Both the position numbers and the translations under genes were made by a program. Shown here one piece after another: positions 27,249 to 35,834 of a stretch of DNA of 64,000 bases. The notes beneath the pieces are model-generated. The model had not been told where the DNA came from, did not search any database, and worked only from the letters and a program-made list of their open reading frames with translations. Source of the stretch: Anaerorhabdus sp036637135 (GTDB lineage Bacteria > Bacillota_I > Bacilli_A > Erysipelotrichales > Erysipelotrichaceae); assembly GCF_036637135.1 (NCBI RefSeq), contig NZ_JAVWNC010000002.1, forward strand, positions 10,819 through 74,818, read 5' to 3'. The first letter of the stretch is position 1. Each line of letters opens with the position of its first letter.

Positions 27249-27497
27249 ATGAATAAAAACAAGATCTTATCTATCATTTTCGCTATTTTAACACTCATCA
27301 TTACCCATCTTGCCTGTATTGTGATAACTCATAATTATGTACAGGGTTATTATGCTATTAAATACGTTGGTGCCAGTGCACCTGCCAGTATCGCATTTCT
27401 GTGGCTAATTCCTTTTGGCTTCGGGATCCTTCTTTTTTCTATGCTTGCTTACTCTTATTACAAGAAATATAAAAATACTAATAATAGGGATAATTAA
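27249..27497 (+). CDS. Small two-helix membrane protein of unknown function
   Basis: This 82-residue protein has two hydrophobic helices (about residues 7-28 and 46-68) and a short basic, asparagine-rich C-terminus (YYKKYKNTNNRDN). A good AAGGAG site lies 7 bases before the ATG, supporting real translation. I recognise no family. It is the first plus-strand gene after the divergent rpsF promoter and precedes the ECF transporter S gene by 69 bases without a visible terminator, so it may be read together with it. Confidence 0.6.
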   Translation: MNKNKILSIIFAILTLIITHLACIVITHNYVQGYYAIKYVGASAPASIAFLWLIPFGFGILLFSMLAYSYYKKYKNTNNRDN

Positions 27498-27529
27498 ATC
27501 ATTTATAACCTTTATTTATTGTCATTTTA

Positions 27530-27538
27530 TGCTAGAAT
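27530..27538 (+). promoter_or_regulatory. Extended -10 promoter before the ECF S component
   Basis: TGC-TAGAAT lies 28 bases before the chosen ATG at 27567. No clear -35. No SAM or other riboswitch fits in the short leader. Confidence 0.45.
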
Positions 27539-27566
27539 AAGTAAGTACAATAAGGGGGTACGAAAA

Positions 27567-28121
27567 ATGACAAAGAAAAGTTTATTTTCTACAAAAACAA
27601 TTGTTGCTACTGGTTTAGGTGCAGCATTATTCATGGTTTTATTCATGTTCGTAAAGATTCCATCACCAATTCCTGAAACAAACTTACAAATCGCTTATGG
27701 TGTATCTGCATTCTTTGGAGCAGTATTTGGTCCAATTTGTGGATTCTTAGTTGCATTTATCGGACATGCATTAAATGACTTCAGTTACGGAGCACCTTGG
27801 TGGAGCTGGGTTATTGCGTCTGGGGTAGCTGCTGCAATCGGTGGTATGGTTTACTTCATGATTGATGCTGAAAGTGGAAAAATTGGAAAATCTGAAATTT
27901 TCAAGTTCTGCGCTATGAACATTGTAGGTAATGCTATTGCTTGGGGAATCATTGCTCCAGTATTAGATATTGTCATCTACGCTGAACCAGTTAACTTAGT
28001 ATTTACTCAAGGACTCGTTGCATTTGTTCTAGATGCTATCTGTGCTTGTGTTATTGGGTCATTATTATTAATTGCGTATGCAAAAACAAAAACTAGTAAA
28101 GGCTCGCTTACAAAAGAATAA
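27567..28121 (+). CDS. ECF transporter S component, UPF0397 family
   Basis: This 184-residue membrane protein is the substrate-binding unit of an energy-coupling factor importer. It has about five helices and the UPF0397 hallmarks NLQIAYGVSAFFGAVFGPI, FIGHALNDF and PWWSWVIASG. The start MTKKSLF has AAGGGGG 9 bases upstream; the frame is open further up without a site. Its dedicated ATPase and T genes follow, making a group I (self-contained) ECF system. Members of this family are sometimes annotated as methionine-regulated transporters; the substrate here is not proven. A terminator-like hairpin follows directly. Confidence 0.88.
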   Translation: MTKKSLFSTKTIVATGLGAALFMVLFMFVKIPSPIPETNLQIAYGVSAFFGAVFGPICGFLVAFIGHALNDFSYGAPWWSWVIASGVAAAIGGMVYFMIDAESGKIGKSEIFKFCAMNIVGNAIAWGIIAPVLDIVIYAEPVNLVFTQGLVAFVLDAICACVIGSLLLIAYAKTKTSKGSLTKE

Positions 28122-28142
28122 TACTTATTACTTGTAATATCG

Positions 28143-28167
28143 ATGGGCTAATATTTAATTAGCCCAT
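28143..28167 (+). terminator. Terminator between ECF S and ATPase genes
   Basis: A perfect 10-bp stem ATGGGCTAAT/ATTAGCCCAT with a 5-base loop is followed by TTTTAAATTT. The ATPase ATG is 33 bases further on, so some read-through is expected; the S component would be made in excess. Confidence 0.8.
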
Positions 28168-28199
28168 TTTTAAATTTAGTAGACAGAAGAGGTGAATCT

Positions 28200-29909
28200 A
28201 TGACACAACCAGTTATACAATTTAAAGATTTTTCCTTTCAGTATTTCTCTCAAGCAGAACCTACATTGCATGATATCAATCTAACAATTAATGCTGGTGA
28301 AAAAATATTAATTGTTGGACCTAGTGGAAGCGGTAAAAGCACTCTAGGGCATTGCTTAAATGGATTAATCCCTTTTTCATATAAGGGTGAAATCAAAGGT
28401 TCTTTAACAATTCATGATACTGAGACCAAAACACAAACAATATTCGATTTATCCAAACAAATTGGAACAGTGCTACAAGATTCTGATGGACAATTCGTAG
28501 GACTTACTGTAGGTGAAGATATTGCTTTTGCATTAGAAAATGACAATGTAGCTTTACCTGAAATGAAAGAAAAAGTAAAACGAATCGCTCAGCTTGTTTC
28601 TATGGAGGAATTATTAGAAAGTAATCCATTTGAATTATCAGGCGGACAAAAACAACGTGTATCACTTGCAGGTGTACTTGTTGATGATGTAGACATTCTA
28701 CTTTTTGATGAACCACTTGCAAATCTTGATCCAGCTACTGGAAAAACTGCAATTGAATTAATCGATGATATTCATTTTGAAGGTAAAACAGTAGTAATTA
28801 TTGAACATCGTTTAGAAGATGTTTTACATCGCAATATAGACCGTATCATTGTAATGAATGAAGGTCGTATTCTCATGGATGATACACCTAATAATGTATT
28901 ATCAAGCAACATCTTGTTGGAACAAGGTATAAGAGAACCACTTTATATTACGGCATGCAAATACGCTGGAATTACTATAACTCCAGATATGCAACCAGAA
29001 CATATTTCAACATTCAACATTGATGCCGTCCAACAACAACTACAAACTTGGTTTAAAAACCACAATCGTTCTATGGTTACTCCAAATGAAAAATCATTGC
29101 TTGAGATTCAAAACTTATCATTCAGTTATGATGGCAAAAGAAAAATACTAGACGATATCAACATCCAAATTAATGAAGGAGAAATGATTTCAATCGTTGG
29201 TAAAAACGGTGCTGGTAAAAGTACTTTATCAAAACTCATTGTTGGGTTCGAAAAGGAAGACATTGGTTCTATCTTATTAGAAGGTCAAGACTTAGTTGAT
29301 TTCACAATTAAGGAACGTGCTGAACATGTTGGTATTGTTCTACAAAATCCAAATCAAATGATTTCTAAAAACTTAATTTATGATGAAATTGCATTGGGAT
29401 TACGCATACGCAATATCAATGAAGAAGAAATTGAAAAACGCGTTATTGATGTCATGAAAATTTGTGGTTTGCTACCATTTAAGAACTGGCCAATTAGTGC
29501 GCTAAGTTATGGGCAAAAGAAGAGAGTTACAATTGCTTGTATCTTGGTTCTAAACCCTAAAATATTAATTCTAGATGAACCAACTGCTGGGCAAGATTAT
29601 CATCACTATTCAGAAATCATGGGATTCTTAGAGAGTCTAAATAAGAATGGGCAAACAATAATTCTTATTACTCATGATATGCATTTAATGCTTGAGTATA
29701 CTCCACGAGCTATTGTATTAGCGAATGGTAAGAAACTTGCAGATACAAAAGCATATGAAGTTCTATGTAATCCAACATTAATTCATGAAGCAAATTTAAA
29801 AGAAACTTCTTTATTTGAATTAGCTAAGAAAGCACACATCAATGATCCATTAAAATTTGTTGAATGCTTTATTATTCAAGAAAGAAAGGAGCGCAATCAT
29901 GAAAATTAA
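28200..29909 (+). CDS. ECF transporter ATPase, two fused ATP-binding cassettes
   Basis: This 569-residue protein carries both ATPases of the ECF motor in one chain. Cassette 1 has Walker A VGPSGSGKST (about 37-46), signature LSGGQKQR and Walker B ILLFDEPLANLD. Cassette 2 (from about residue 300) has VGKNGAGKST, a modified signature LSYGQKKR and Walker B ILILDEPTAGQD. AAGAGGTG precedes the ATG. It powers the UPF0397 S component together with the T protein, whose start lies 11 bases inside this gene's end. Confidence 0.93.
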   Translation: MTQPVIQFKDFSFQYFSQAEPTLHDINLTINAGEKILIVGPSGSGKSTLGHCLNGLIPFSYKGEIKGSLTIHDTETKTQTIFDLSKQIGTVLQDSDGQFVGLTVGEDIAFALENDNVALPEMKEKVKRIAQLVSMEELLESNPFELSGGQKQRVSLAGVLVDDVDILLFDEPLANLDPATGKTAIELIDDIHFEGKTVVIIEHRLEDVLHRNIDRIIVMNEGRILMDDTPNNVLSSNILLEQGIREPLYITACKYAGITITPDMQPEHISTFNIDAVQQQLQTWFKNHNRSMVTPNEKSLLEIQNLSFSYDGKRKILDDINIQINEGEMISIVGKNGAGKSTLSKLIVGFEKEDIGSILLEGQDLVDFTIKERAEHVGIVLQNPNQMISKNLIYDEIALGLRIRNINEEEIEKRVIDVMKICGLLPFKNWPISALSYGQKKRVTIACILVLNPKILILDEPTAGQDYHHYSEIMGFLESLNKNGQTIILITHDMHLMLEYTPRAIVLANGKKLADTKAYEVLCNPTLIHEANLKETSLFELAKKAHINDPLKFVECFIIQERKERNHEN

Positions 29910-30732
29910 ATTGTTCTCCTATAATCAACTAGACACTTACATACATCATTTAAGTGGACTTACTAAATTCATTTGTTTCTTACTACTCACTACTACTGTC
30001 ATGTTATCATTTGACATTCGTGTTATCTTGTTTGTTTTGATATTATCATTTGCTTTATTTAAAGTAGCGAAGATTAAATTTGGACAAGTTAAACTTATGC
30101 TTGTTTATGTATTTATCTTCTTGATTACTAACTTTATCCTTACTTTTATTTTCGCACCATTACAAGGTGTTGAAATTTATGGTACAGAACATGTCTTGTT
30201 TACCATTGGTGGACCTTATGTTGTAACACTTGAACAATTGTTTTACCAAATCACTAAACTACTAAAATATTTATCGATTGTACCTCTTGGAATTATGTTC
30301 TTCTTAACGACTAACCCAAGTGAGTTTGCATCATCGCTAAATAAAATAAAAGTTAACTATAAAGCGTGTACTGCATTATCATTAACACTTCGATATTTCC
30401 CAGATGTTCAACGTGACTATCACGCAATATCACTCGCTCAACAAGCACGTGGTACTGAATTATCGAAGAAAGAAAAATTATCAAAACGATTTAAGAGTAT
30501 TCTTGCCATTTTAACACCACTTATCTTTACGACATTGGATCGTATTGAACTAATAACCAATGCTATGGAGTTAAGAGGCTATGGCAAGAGTAAAACGCGT
30601 ACATGGTATGCATATCGTCAATTAACACGTAATGATTATGTAGCAATGTCAATCTGTCTTGCGATATTCATTGCATCATTACTCATCACAAGCTTTGTAA
30701 ATCATAGTATTTACTTTAACCCATTTATATAA
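29899..30732 (+). CDS. ECF transporter T component (EcfT/CbiQ family)
   Basis: This 277-residue membrane scaffold couples the ATPases to the S component. It has about five helices; the two coupling-helix motifs are visible as QQARGTELSKK and MELRGYGKSKTR. The start MKIKLFSY has AAAGGAG 7 bases upstream and overlaps the ATPase gene by 11 bases. Twelve bases after its stop comes the first adenosyltransferase gene, so transport and enzyme genes share a transcript. Confidence 0.92.
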   Translation: MKIKLFSYNQLDTYIHHLSGLTKFICFLLLTTTVMLSFDIRVILFVLILSFALFKVAKIKFGQVKLMLVYVFIFLITNFILTFIFAPLQGVEIYGTEHVLFTIGGPYVVTLEQLFYQITKLLKYLSIVPLGIMFFLTTNPSEFASSLNKIKVNYKACTALSLTLRYFPDVQRDYHAISLAQQARGTELSKKEKLSKRFKSILAILTPLIFTTLDRIELITNAMELRGYGKSKTRTWYAYRQLTRNDYVAMSICLAIFIASLLITSFVNHSIYFNPFI

Positions 30733-30744
30733 GGAGATAAAACA

Positions 30745-31590
30745 ATGGAAAAACCTATTTTAGTATTTCAAACCGACTTTACATATAAAGAAGGTGCCGT
30801 ATGCGCAATGTACGGAGTTGTAAAAAGTGTTGATCGCTCATTAGAAATCATGGATGGAAGTCATGAACTTCCTCAATATGATACATGGTCTGCATCATAT
30901 CGTTTATACCAATCAATGAAGTTTTGGCCTGAAGGTACAATCTTTGTATCAGTCGTTGACCCAGGTGTTGGCACAACAAGAAAAGCATGTGTTGCGAAAA
31001 CAAAAGATGGTTACTATGTTGTAACACCAGATAACGGTGCTTTAACACATCTTAAAAAATATGTCGGTATTACTGAAGTAAGAGAAATCGACGAAACTGT
31101 AAACCGTTTAAAAGGGAAAGGAACTGAAGGCGTTGCAATATTCCATGGTCGTGATTTATTTGGTTATTGCGCAGCTAAACTTGCATCCGGCATGATTACT
31201 TATGAACAAGTAGGTCCTGCATACTCTGTTGATGATATCGTTACACATGAAATCTTAGAACCTACTGCATCAACAAATAAAGTAGAAGGTATCTTTGAAA
31301 TCAATGATCCAAACTTTGGAAATCTATGGACTAATATTCCATTATTAACAATGCAAGAAGCTGGTTTCAACTATGGTGATTACATCAATGTTGAAATCAA
31401 ACACAATGGTGAAACTAAATTTAATCAACCTGTGCTATTCCATAAATCATTTGGTATGGCTAAACTTGATGAACCTATTATTTATAACAATGAACTTATG
31501 AAAGCATCTCTTGCTGTTTCAATGGGCAACTTCGTTGAAAAGTATGGCTGTGATTTTGGTTCTGATTGGACAGTAACATTTACTAAATAG
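30745..31590 (+). CDS. SAM hydroxide adenosyltransferase (DUF62), copy 1
   Basis: This 281-residue enzyme belongs to the fluorinase/chlorinase-like DUF62 family, whose common members use water to split S-adenosylmethionine into adenosine and methionine. Family blocks are present: QTDFTYKEGAV, VVDPGVGTTRKA, VTPDNGALTHL and FHGRDLF. They keep the Asp, Arg and His thought to activate water. It lacks the halogenase-specific insertion as far as I can see. AAGGAG precedes the ATG. It is the first of two tandem paralogues behind the ECF transporter genes, in one operon with 9 bases between them. Confidence 0.88.
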   Translation: MEKPILVFQTDFTYKEGAVCAMYGVVKSVDRSLEIMDGSHELPQYDTWSASYRLYQSMKFWPEGTIFVSVVDPGVGTTRKACVAKTKDGYYVVTPDNGALTHLKKYVGITEVREIDETVNRLKGKGTEGVAIFHGRDLFGYCAAKLASGMITYEQVGPAYSVDDIVTHEILEPTASTNKVEGIFEINDPNFGNLWTNIPLLTMQEAGFNYGDYINVEIKHNGETKFNQPVLFHKSFGMAKLDEPIIYNNELMKASLAVSMGNFVEKYGCDFGSDWTVTFTK

Positions 31591-31599
31591 GAGAAAAAC

Positions 31600-32439
31600 A
31601 TGAAAAAAACATTAGTATTACAATCTGACTTTGGCTTGGTAGATGGTGCTGTAAGCGCCATGGAAGGTGTTGCCTTTGGCGTTGATGAAACATTACGTAT
31701 TCGTAACTTAACTCATGATATTACACCTTACAACATCTTTGAAGCTAGCTACCGTTTATTTCAAACCGTTGAGTATTGGTCAGAAGGAACTGTATTTGTA
31801 TCTGTAGTTGACCCTGGTGTTGGATCATCTCGAAAAAGTGTTGTAGCCTTAACAAATGCAGGTCATTATATTGTAACTCCTGACAATGGCACATTGACAC
31901 ATATCAAGAAATACATGGGTATCAAAGCTATTCGCGAAATTTCCGAAGTATCAAATCGTCGTGCAAATACCGAAGCTAGTTACACATTCCACGGTCGTGA
32001 TGTATATGCCTTCACAGGTGCACGCCTTGCTTCTGGTGTTATCGATTTTGAAGAAGTAGGTCCTGAACTATCAGTAGAAAGAATCGTTGAATTACCAGTT
32101 ACAGAAACAGTTGTTACTGCTGAATCAGTTCAAGGTTCTATCGATATCCTTGACGTTCGTTTTGGTTCATTATGGACTAGTATTGAACGCGAAGAGTTCT
32201 TAAGTATTAATCCAGAATATGGTGAAAGACTTGAAGTAACAATCTATAACAATGATATGCTTGTATACCAAAACCAAGTAGTTTATGGAAAGAGTTTCGC
32301 TGATGTAAGAATTGGTTCTCCAATTATCTACATTAACTCCGTATTCCGTGTTGGTATCGCAATTAATCAAGGTTCATTCTCCAAAGCATACAACATCGGT
32401 GTTGGTGCACAATGGAGCGTAGAAATTAAGAAAGCGTAA
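31600..32439 (+). CDS. SAM hydroxide adenosyltransferase (DUF62), copy 2
   Basis: This 279-residue paralogue of the previous gene shares the same blocks: QSDFGLVDGAV, VVDPGVGSSRKS, VTPDNGTLTHI and FHGRDVYAF, with the catalytic residues conserved. Outside the motifs the two proteins differ widely (my reading is well below 60% identity), so this is an old duplication and not a recent one. Both copies look functional; they may form a mixed oligomer or act on different adenosyl substrates. GGAGA precedes the ATG, and a strong terminator follows. Confidence 0.87.
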   Translation: MKKTLVLQSDFGLVDGAVSAMEGVAFGVDETLRIRNLTHDITPYNIFEASYRLFQTVEYWSEGTVFVSVVDPGVGSSRKSVVALTNAGHYIVTPDNGTLTHIKKYMGIKAIREISEVSNRRANTEASYTFHGRDVYAFTGARLASGVIDFEEVGPELSVERIVELPVTETVVTAESVQGSIDILDVRFGSLWTSIEREEFLSINPEYGERLEVTIYNNDMLVYQNQVVYGKSFADVRIGSPIIYINSVFRVGIAINQGSFSKAYNIGVGAQWSVEIKKA

Positions 32440-32443
32440 GATG

Positions 32444-32462
32444 ATGGCTGATTTTCAGCCAT
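32444..32462 (+). terminator. Intrinsic terminator of the ECF-DUF62 operon
   Basis: A perfect 8-bp stem ATGGCTGA/TCAGCCAT with a TTT loop is followed by TTTTTTATT. Confidence 0.92.
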
Positions 32463-32496
32463 TTTTTTATTACCTAATTTATTTTTTTCATAAGCA

Positions 32497-32532
32497 AAAC
32501 TGAAGCCTATTCCATAGAATAAACTTCAGTTT
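32497..32532 (-). terminator. Terminator of the AraC / PUA-like gene pair
   Basis: A 9-bp outer stem AAACTGAAG/CTTCAGTTT with an inner TATTC/GAATA stem overlaps the stop codon on the minus strand. The following T run is short (TTTTGCTT). Confidence 0.65.
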
Positions 32533-32987
32533 ATTTTTACATATTCATATTTAATACTAGTACCTACCACTACATCTTCAATCTTATTAACTATTAACCA
32601 ATCATCCATATTCCCTTGATGATCAAAATCTAGTGGTTCAATGATTTCAACACTATCAAATTCAACTAGACATAGATACTTCTTTAACCACCGTTCACTT
32701 TGCTTAGCTGTTAAGTTTAATTTTTCTTGATTCTTTTGTAATATATCCGCACTTTCATCCAATGATAATTTCATATAATTTTCCACATGTTTCACAATAG
32801 CTTTTGCAGTAATTTTTTTTGTGCCTTTTTCCATAAAGTATAATTCTTCACCTTCAAATACACGACTGTGAGGAAATTTTCTACCCGCCGCTCCGCGCAC
32901 TATCATTGTCTTTGTTCCAGCTAAGATTTTATCGAGTTCTTTATTTCCTTTGCCACCGGCATTATCACAATATACTAAATGTACCAT
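32526..32987 (-). CDS. Uncharacterised protein, PUA/ASCH-like
   Basis: This 153-residue soluble protein starts directly after the AraC-type gene (stop and ATG are adjacent), so the two are coupled. The pattern LAGTKTMIVRGAAGRKFPHSRVFEGEELYF..ITAKAIV resembles ASCH/PUA folds that bind RNA or modified bases, but I see no decisive signature. The family is unknown to me; the regulator next door suggests it acts in the same response. It ends in a terminator hairpin. Confidence 0.6.
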   Translation of the reverse strand: MVHLVYCDNAGGKGNKELDKILAGTKTMIVRGAAGRKFPHSRVFEGEELYFMEKGTKKITAKAIVKHVENYMKLSLDESADILQKNQEKLNLTAKQSERWLKKYLCLVEFDSVEIIEPLDFDHQGNMDDWLIVNKIEDVVVGTSIKYEYVKIN

Positions 32988-33848
32988 CTACTCATCCTCC
33001 TCAATAGGTATCCATATTTGACTTAAGTAATCATCACTAAATGAGTTGCCTTCGCTGTACCATTCTACTTCTGGACAATCAGCATGCGCAAATGGATATT
33101 GTACAACCCATTCTTCATTTAGATAACGCCATCCATTTTGTATCGCTTCTGGTATTCTTCCCGTACAATCGAAGACTGCCCAAGTTTCCTTCGGTAGTAT
33201 CACTTCGATTAAATCATCTTCTTTCGCATCACTCGCAACACACAAAACATAATTTATTTCATTCTTAATTGGATCATAATCTGTGCATAATCCAAACATA
33301 CCTGATGGTTTCCTCGTATCCAACGCTACTAAGCGCGCAAATGTTCCATCACGAAAGCTTTCTGCCCAAAACTCTGGAATAGCTTTGTAGTTATTTCCAT
33401 TATCACATGATATTCTTTTCTTTTTGCCAATACATCTTATTTCTGGTTTTTCTTCAATACGCCAAGCAAATTCTTGTTTATCATCAATTTGCATCTTCGG
33501 GAATACTCTTAATTCTACATCTTTGTTTTTTGCATCTTTAGGTGCCACACCATGAAATAGACTAAATGCTTTGGTGAATGATGTCGGAGAATCATAACCA
33601 TACTTATAGCTAATATCAACAACCTTCATCTTTGTACTTTTTAGATCATATCCAGCTAAGGTGAGTTTTCGATTACGAACATATTCTGCAAAACTCATCT
33701 CATTCATATAGGAAAATACTTTTTGAAAGAATCCATAAGAACATCCTGCAATTCTTGTAATCTCTTCAATATCAATCGGATCTTCAGTTCGTTGTAGATG
33801 ATTCTCAACATAGTTAATAATTTCTTGTAACTGTTTATTCCATTCCAT
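32988..33848 (-). CDS. AraC-family regulator with GyrI-like effector domain
   Basis: This 286-residue transcription factor has an N-terminal AraC DNA-binding domain (about 1-108) with two HTH units; the second shows ISYKYGYDSPTSFTKAFSLFHG. A C-terminal GyrI-like ligand domain (about 125-286) usually senses amphipathic drugs or small molecules and ends with a typical WYSEGNSF..SQIWIPIEE. The N-terminal position of the HTH domain matches the Rob/SoxS-GyrI fusion class. It may control itself and the following PUA-like gene. Confidence 0.9.
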   Translation of the reverse strand: MEWNKQLQEIINYVENHLQRTEDPIDIEEITRIAGCSYGFFQKVFSYMNEMSFAEYVRNRKLTLAGYDLKSTKMKVVDISYKYGYDSPTSFTKAFSLFHGVAPKDAKNKDVELRVFPKMQIDDKQEFAWRIEEKPEIRCIGKKKRISCDNGNNYKAIPEFWAESFRDGTFARLVALDTRKPSGMFGLCTDYDPIKNEINYVLCVASDAKEDDLIEVILPKETWAVFDCTGRIPEAIQNGWRYLNEEWVVQYPFAHADCPEVEWYSEGNSFSDDYLSQIWIPIEEDE

Positions 33849-33932
33849 ATCATTACCTCATTACTTACTCTTATTCTACTTGAATAAATTTATACTTTCA
33901 TCTCATTTTTCGTTCTAATAGGATAGAAAAAA

Positions 33933-33952
33933 GATATGATTTTCATCATATC
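33933..33952 (-). terminator. Intrinsic terminator of the aminotransferase gene
   Basis: A perfect 8-bp stem GATATGAT/ATCATATC with a 4-base loop is followed by TTTTTTCTAT on the minus strand, starting at the stop codon. Confidence 0.88.
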
Positions 33953-35118
33953 TATTGAAGTGAGTTTAAAAATCTTTCCATTCTTTCCAGTGCTTCTTTA
34001 ATTTCTTCAATACTATAAGCATAAGAAATTCTCACATACCCTTCACCACATTTACCAAATGCAGATCCTGGAACTACCGCAACTTTTTCTTGATTCAATA
34101 ATTTTTCACAGAAATCATCCGAAGATAATCCTGTTGATTTAATACTAGGGAATACATAGAATGCACCTTCTGGTAAATGACATTTTAAACCGATTCGATT
34201 TAATCCATTTACAATAAAGTTTCTTCTACCTTCAAATGACTCACGATGTGTATCACAATCATTATCACCTCTTGCTGCAGCTTCAACAGCTGCATACTGA
34301 CTAATTGTCGAAGGACACATAATGCAATATTGATGTACTTTATTCATTGATTTGATGATATCTTCATCCGCTAATAAATAACCTACACGCCATCCAGTCA
34401 TCGAATACGCTTTTGAAAATCCATTGATTATGATGACTTGTTCCTTGATTTCATCAAATGATGATATCGTACAAAACTTATCTCCATAAGATAACTCTGC
34501 ATAAATCTCATCTGTAAGAACGACAAGATCATGTTCCTTAATGAGTGGAATTAATTCTTCATAATCTTCTTTATTCATAACTCCACCTGTAGGATTACCA
34601 GGGAAGTTCAAGAACAAGATTTTTGTTTTATCACTAATTGCATTTTCCAATGCTTGTTTTGTTAATTTGAAATGATTTTCTTCTTTCAATTCAACGATTA
34701 CTGGTACACCACCTGCAAGACGAACCAATGGTTCATACGCAACATATCCTGGTTGAAGCAAAATAACTTCATCTCCTGGATCCAATAGAGTACGCATTAC
34801 AATATCAATAGCTTCTGAGCCACCTACTGTAATCATACATTGTTTTTGCCAATCATAACTAACGCCAAAGCGACGACGATAATAATTACATATTTCTTTT
34901 CTTAATTCGGGTAACCCCACATTACTTGTGTAAAATGTCTTACCACTTTTAATTGCATAAATTGCTTCCTCACGAATATGCCAAGGTGTTTGAAAATCCG
35001 GTTCCCCTACCCCTAACGATACTACTCCTTCCATTTGACTTGCCATGTCAAAGTATTTACGAATACCTGAAGGAGGTATTTCTTGAATCAATTTATTTAG
35101 ATATTTTTTACCACTCAT
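33952..35118 (-). CDS. Pyridoxal-phosphate aminotransferase, class I/II
   Basis: This 388-residue cytoplasmic aminotransferase has the fold type I layout. The PLP lysine is in NGFSKAYSMTGWRVGY (about residue 235), with FLNFPGNPTGG, LTDEIYAEL and the C-terminal arginine region (YVRISYAYS). It is close to the aspartate/aromatic/methionine-type enzymes of the PatA group; the amino donor cannot be fixed. It overlaps the Lrp/AsnC-type regulator gene by 4 bases, a recurrent Firmicutes pair, which suggests amino-acid-responsive control. Confidence 0.9.
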   Translation of the reverse strand: MSGKKYLNKLIQEIPPSGIRKYFDMASQMEGVVSLGVGEPDFQTPWHIREEAIYAIKSGKTFYTSNVGLPELRKEICNYYRRRFGVSYDWQKQCMITVGGSEAIDIVMRTLLDPGDEVILLQPGYVAYEPLVRLAGGVPVIVELKEENHFKLTKQALENAISDKTKILFLNFPGNPTGGVMNKEDYEELIPLIKEHDLVVLTDEIYAELSYGDKFCTISSFDEIKEQVIIINGFSKAYSMTGWRVGYLLADEDIIKSMNKVHQYCIMCPSTISQYAAVEAAARGDNDCDTHRESFEGRRNFIVNGLNRIGLKCHLPEGAFYVFPSIKSTGLSSDDFCEKLLNQEKVAVVPGSAFGKCGEGYVRISYAYSIEEIKEALERMERFLNSLQ

Positions 35119-35603
35119 GGTGTGATAAGTAATCGATTAGCAGGTAACTCATCTTCACTAATGATTACTCCTTCTACTTTATATTGTTTAAGAACGAAAC
35201 ATGTAACAGTATGTTTAACACCTTCAATAGGTGCTAGCTTTTGGCCAACGAAATCCGCAACTTCACGCATTGTTTTTCCTTGAATAACAACCATGAATTC
35301 ACTTTTACCACTCATTAAATATAAACTAGATACTTCTGGGAATTTAGATATTTCCGCGGCGACATTATCATAACCACATTCACGTTCTGGTTGTGCACCA
35401 ACCTCAATTATTGCCATACAGTGATCACGATTTGTCTTGTCCCAGTTAATTACAGTGTGATAACCACAAATAATCTTTTCTTCTTCAAGACGTCGTTTAG
35501 TACGGACAACAACTTCTTCAGTTTCATTTAGAATATCCGCTAAATCAGTAATTGAAATACGTGGATCATTTTCTAAAACATGTAACAGTTTTAATTCATC
35601 CAT
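35115..35603 (-). CDS. Lrp/AsnC-family transcriptional regulator
   Basis: This 162-residue regulator has an N-terminal winged HTH (ISITDLADILNETEEVVVRTKRRLEEEKII) and a C-terminal RAM ligand domain. The start MDELKLL has AGAGGTG 5 bases upstream; the longer open frame crosses the promoter. It overlaps the aminotransferase start by 4 bases and probably controls it in response to an amino acid. Confidence 0.9.
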   Translation of the reverse strand: MDELKLLHVLENDPRISITDLADILNETEEVVVRTKRRLEEEKIICGYHTVINWDKTNRDHCMAIIEVGAQPERECGYDNVAAEISKFPEVSSLYLMSGKSEFMVVIQGKTMREVADFVGQKLAPIEGVKHTVTCFVLKQYKVEGVIISEDELPANRLLITP

Positions 35604-35625
35604 AAGACACCTCTTTCTTAACTCT

Positions 35626-35634
35626 ATTTTAGCA
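35626..35634 (-). promoter_or_regulatory. Extended -10 promoter of the Lrp-aminotransferase operon
   Basis: The minus strand reads TGC-TAAAAT, 22 bases before the regulator ATG. A TTGATT lies upstream but at 20 bases, too far to be a good -35. Confidence 0.5.
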
Positions 35635-35670
35635 TTTCTTAAGGGCTTTGTAATCAAGAAATAAAGAAAA

Positions 35671-35696
35671 GGATGAAACAGAATACGGTTCCATCC
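35671..35696 (-). terminator. Terminator of the PTS operon
   Basis: A 9-bp stem GGATGGAAC pairing with GTTTCATCC (one G-U) and an 8-base loop is followed by TTTTCTTTATTTC on the minus strand. It lies 138 bases past the EIID stop; the stretch between holds no gene. Confidence 0.82.
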
Positions 35697-35834
35697 TCTT
35701 ACTTAATCCTTATATCATTATAGCCTTACTATTCTAAAACAATGAAGTCATTTTGTATTACTAAACTCTTTTCAAAAATTAGAAACTCACAATGATTACT
35801 CACATTCTAATTATTCACTATAGAATTGATGCTT

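Noticed and set aside
27498..27566. SAM riboswitch before the ECF S component
   Set aside because: The leader is too short for an S-box and no SMK-type pairing with the ribosome binding site was convincing; only a 4-base GTAC repeat is present.
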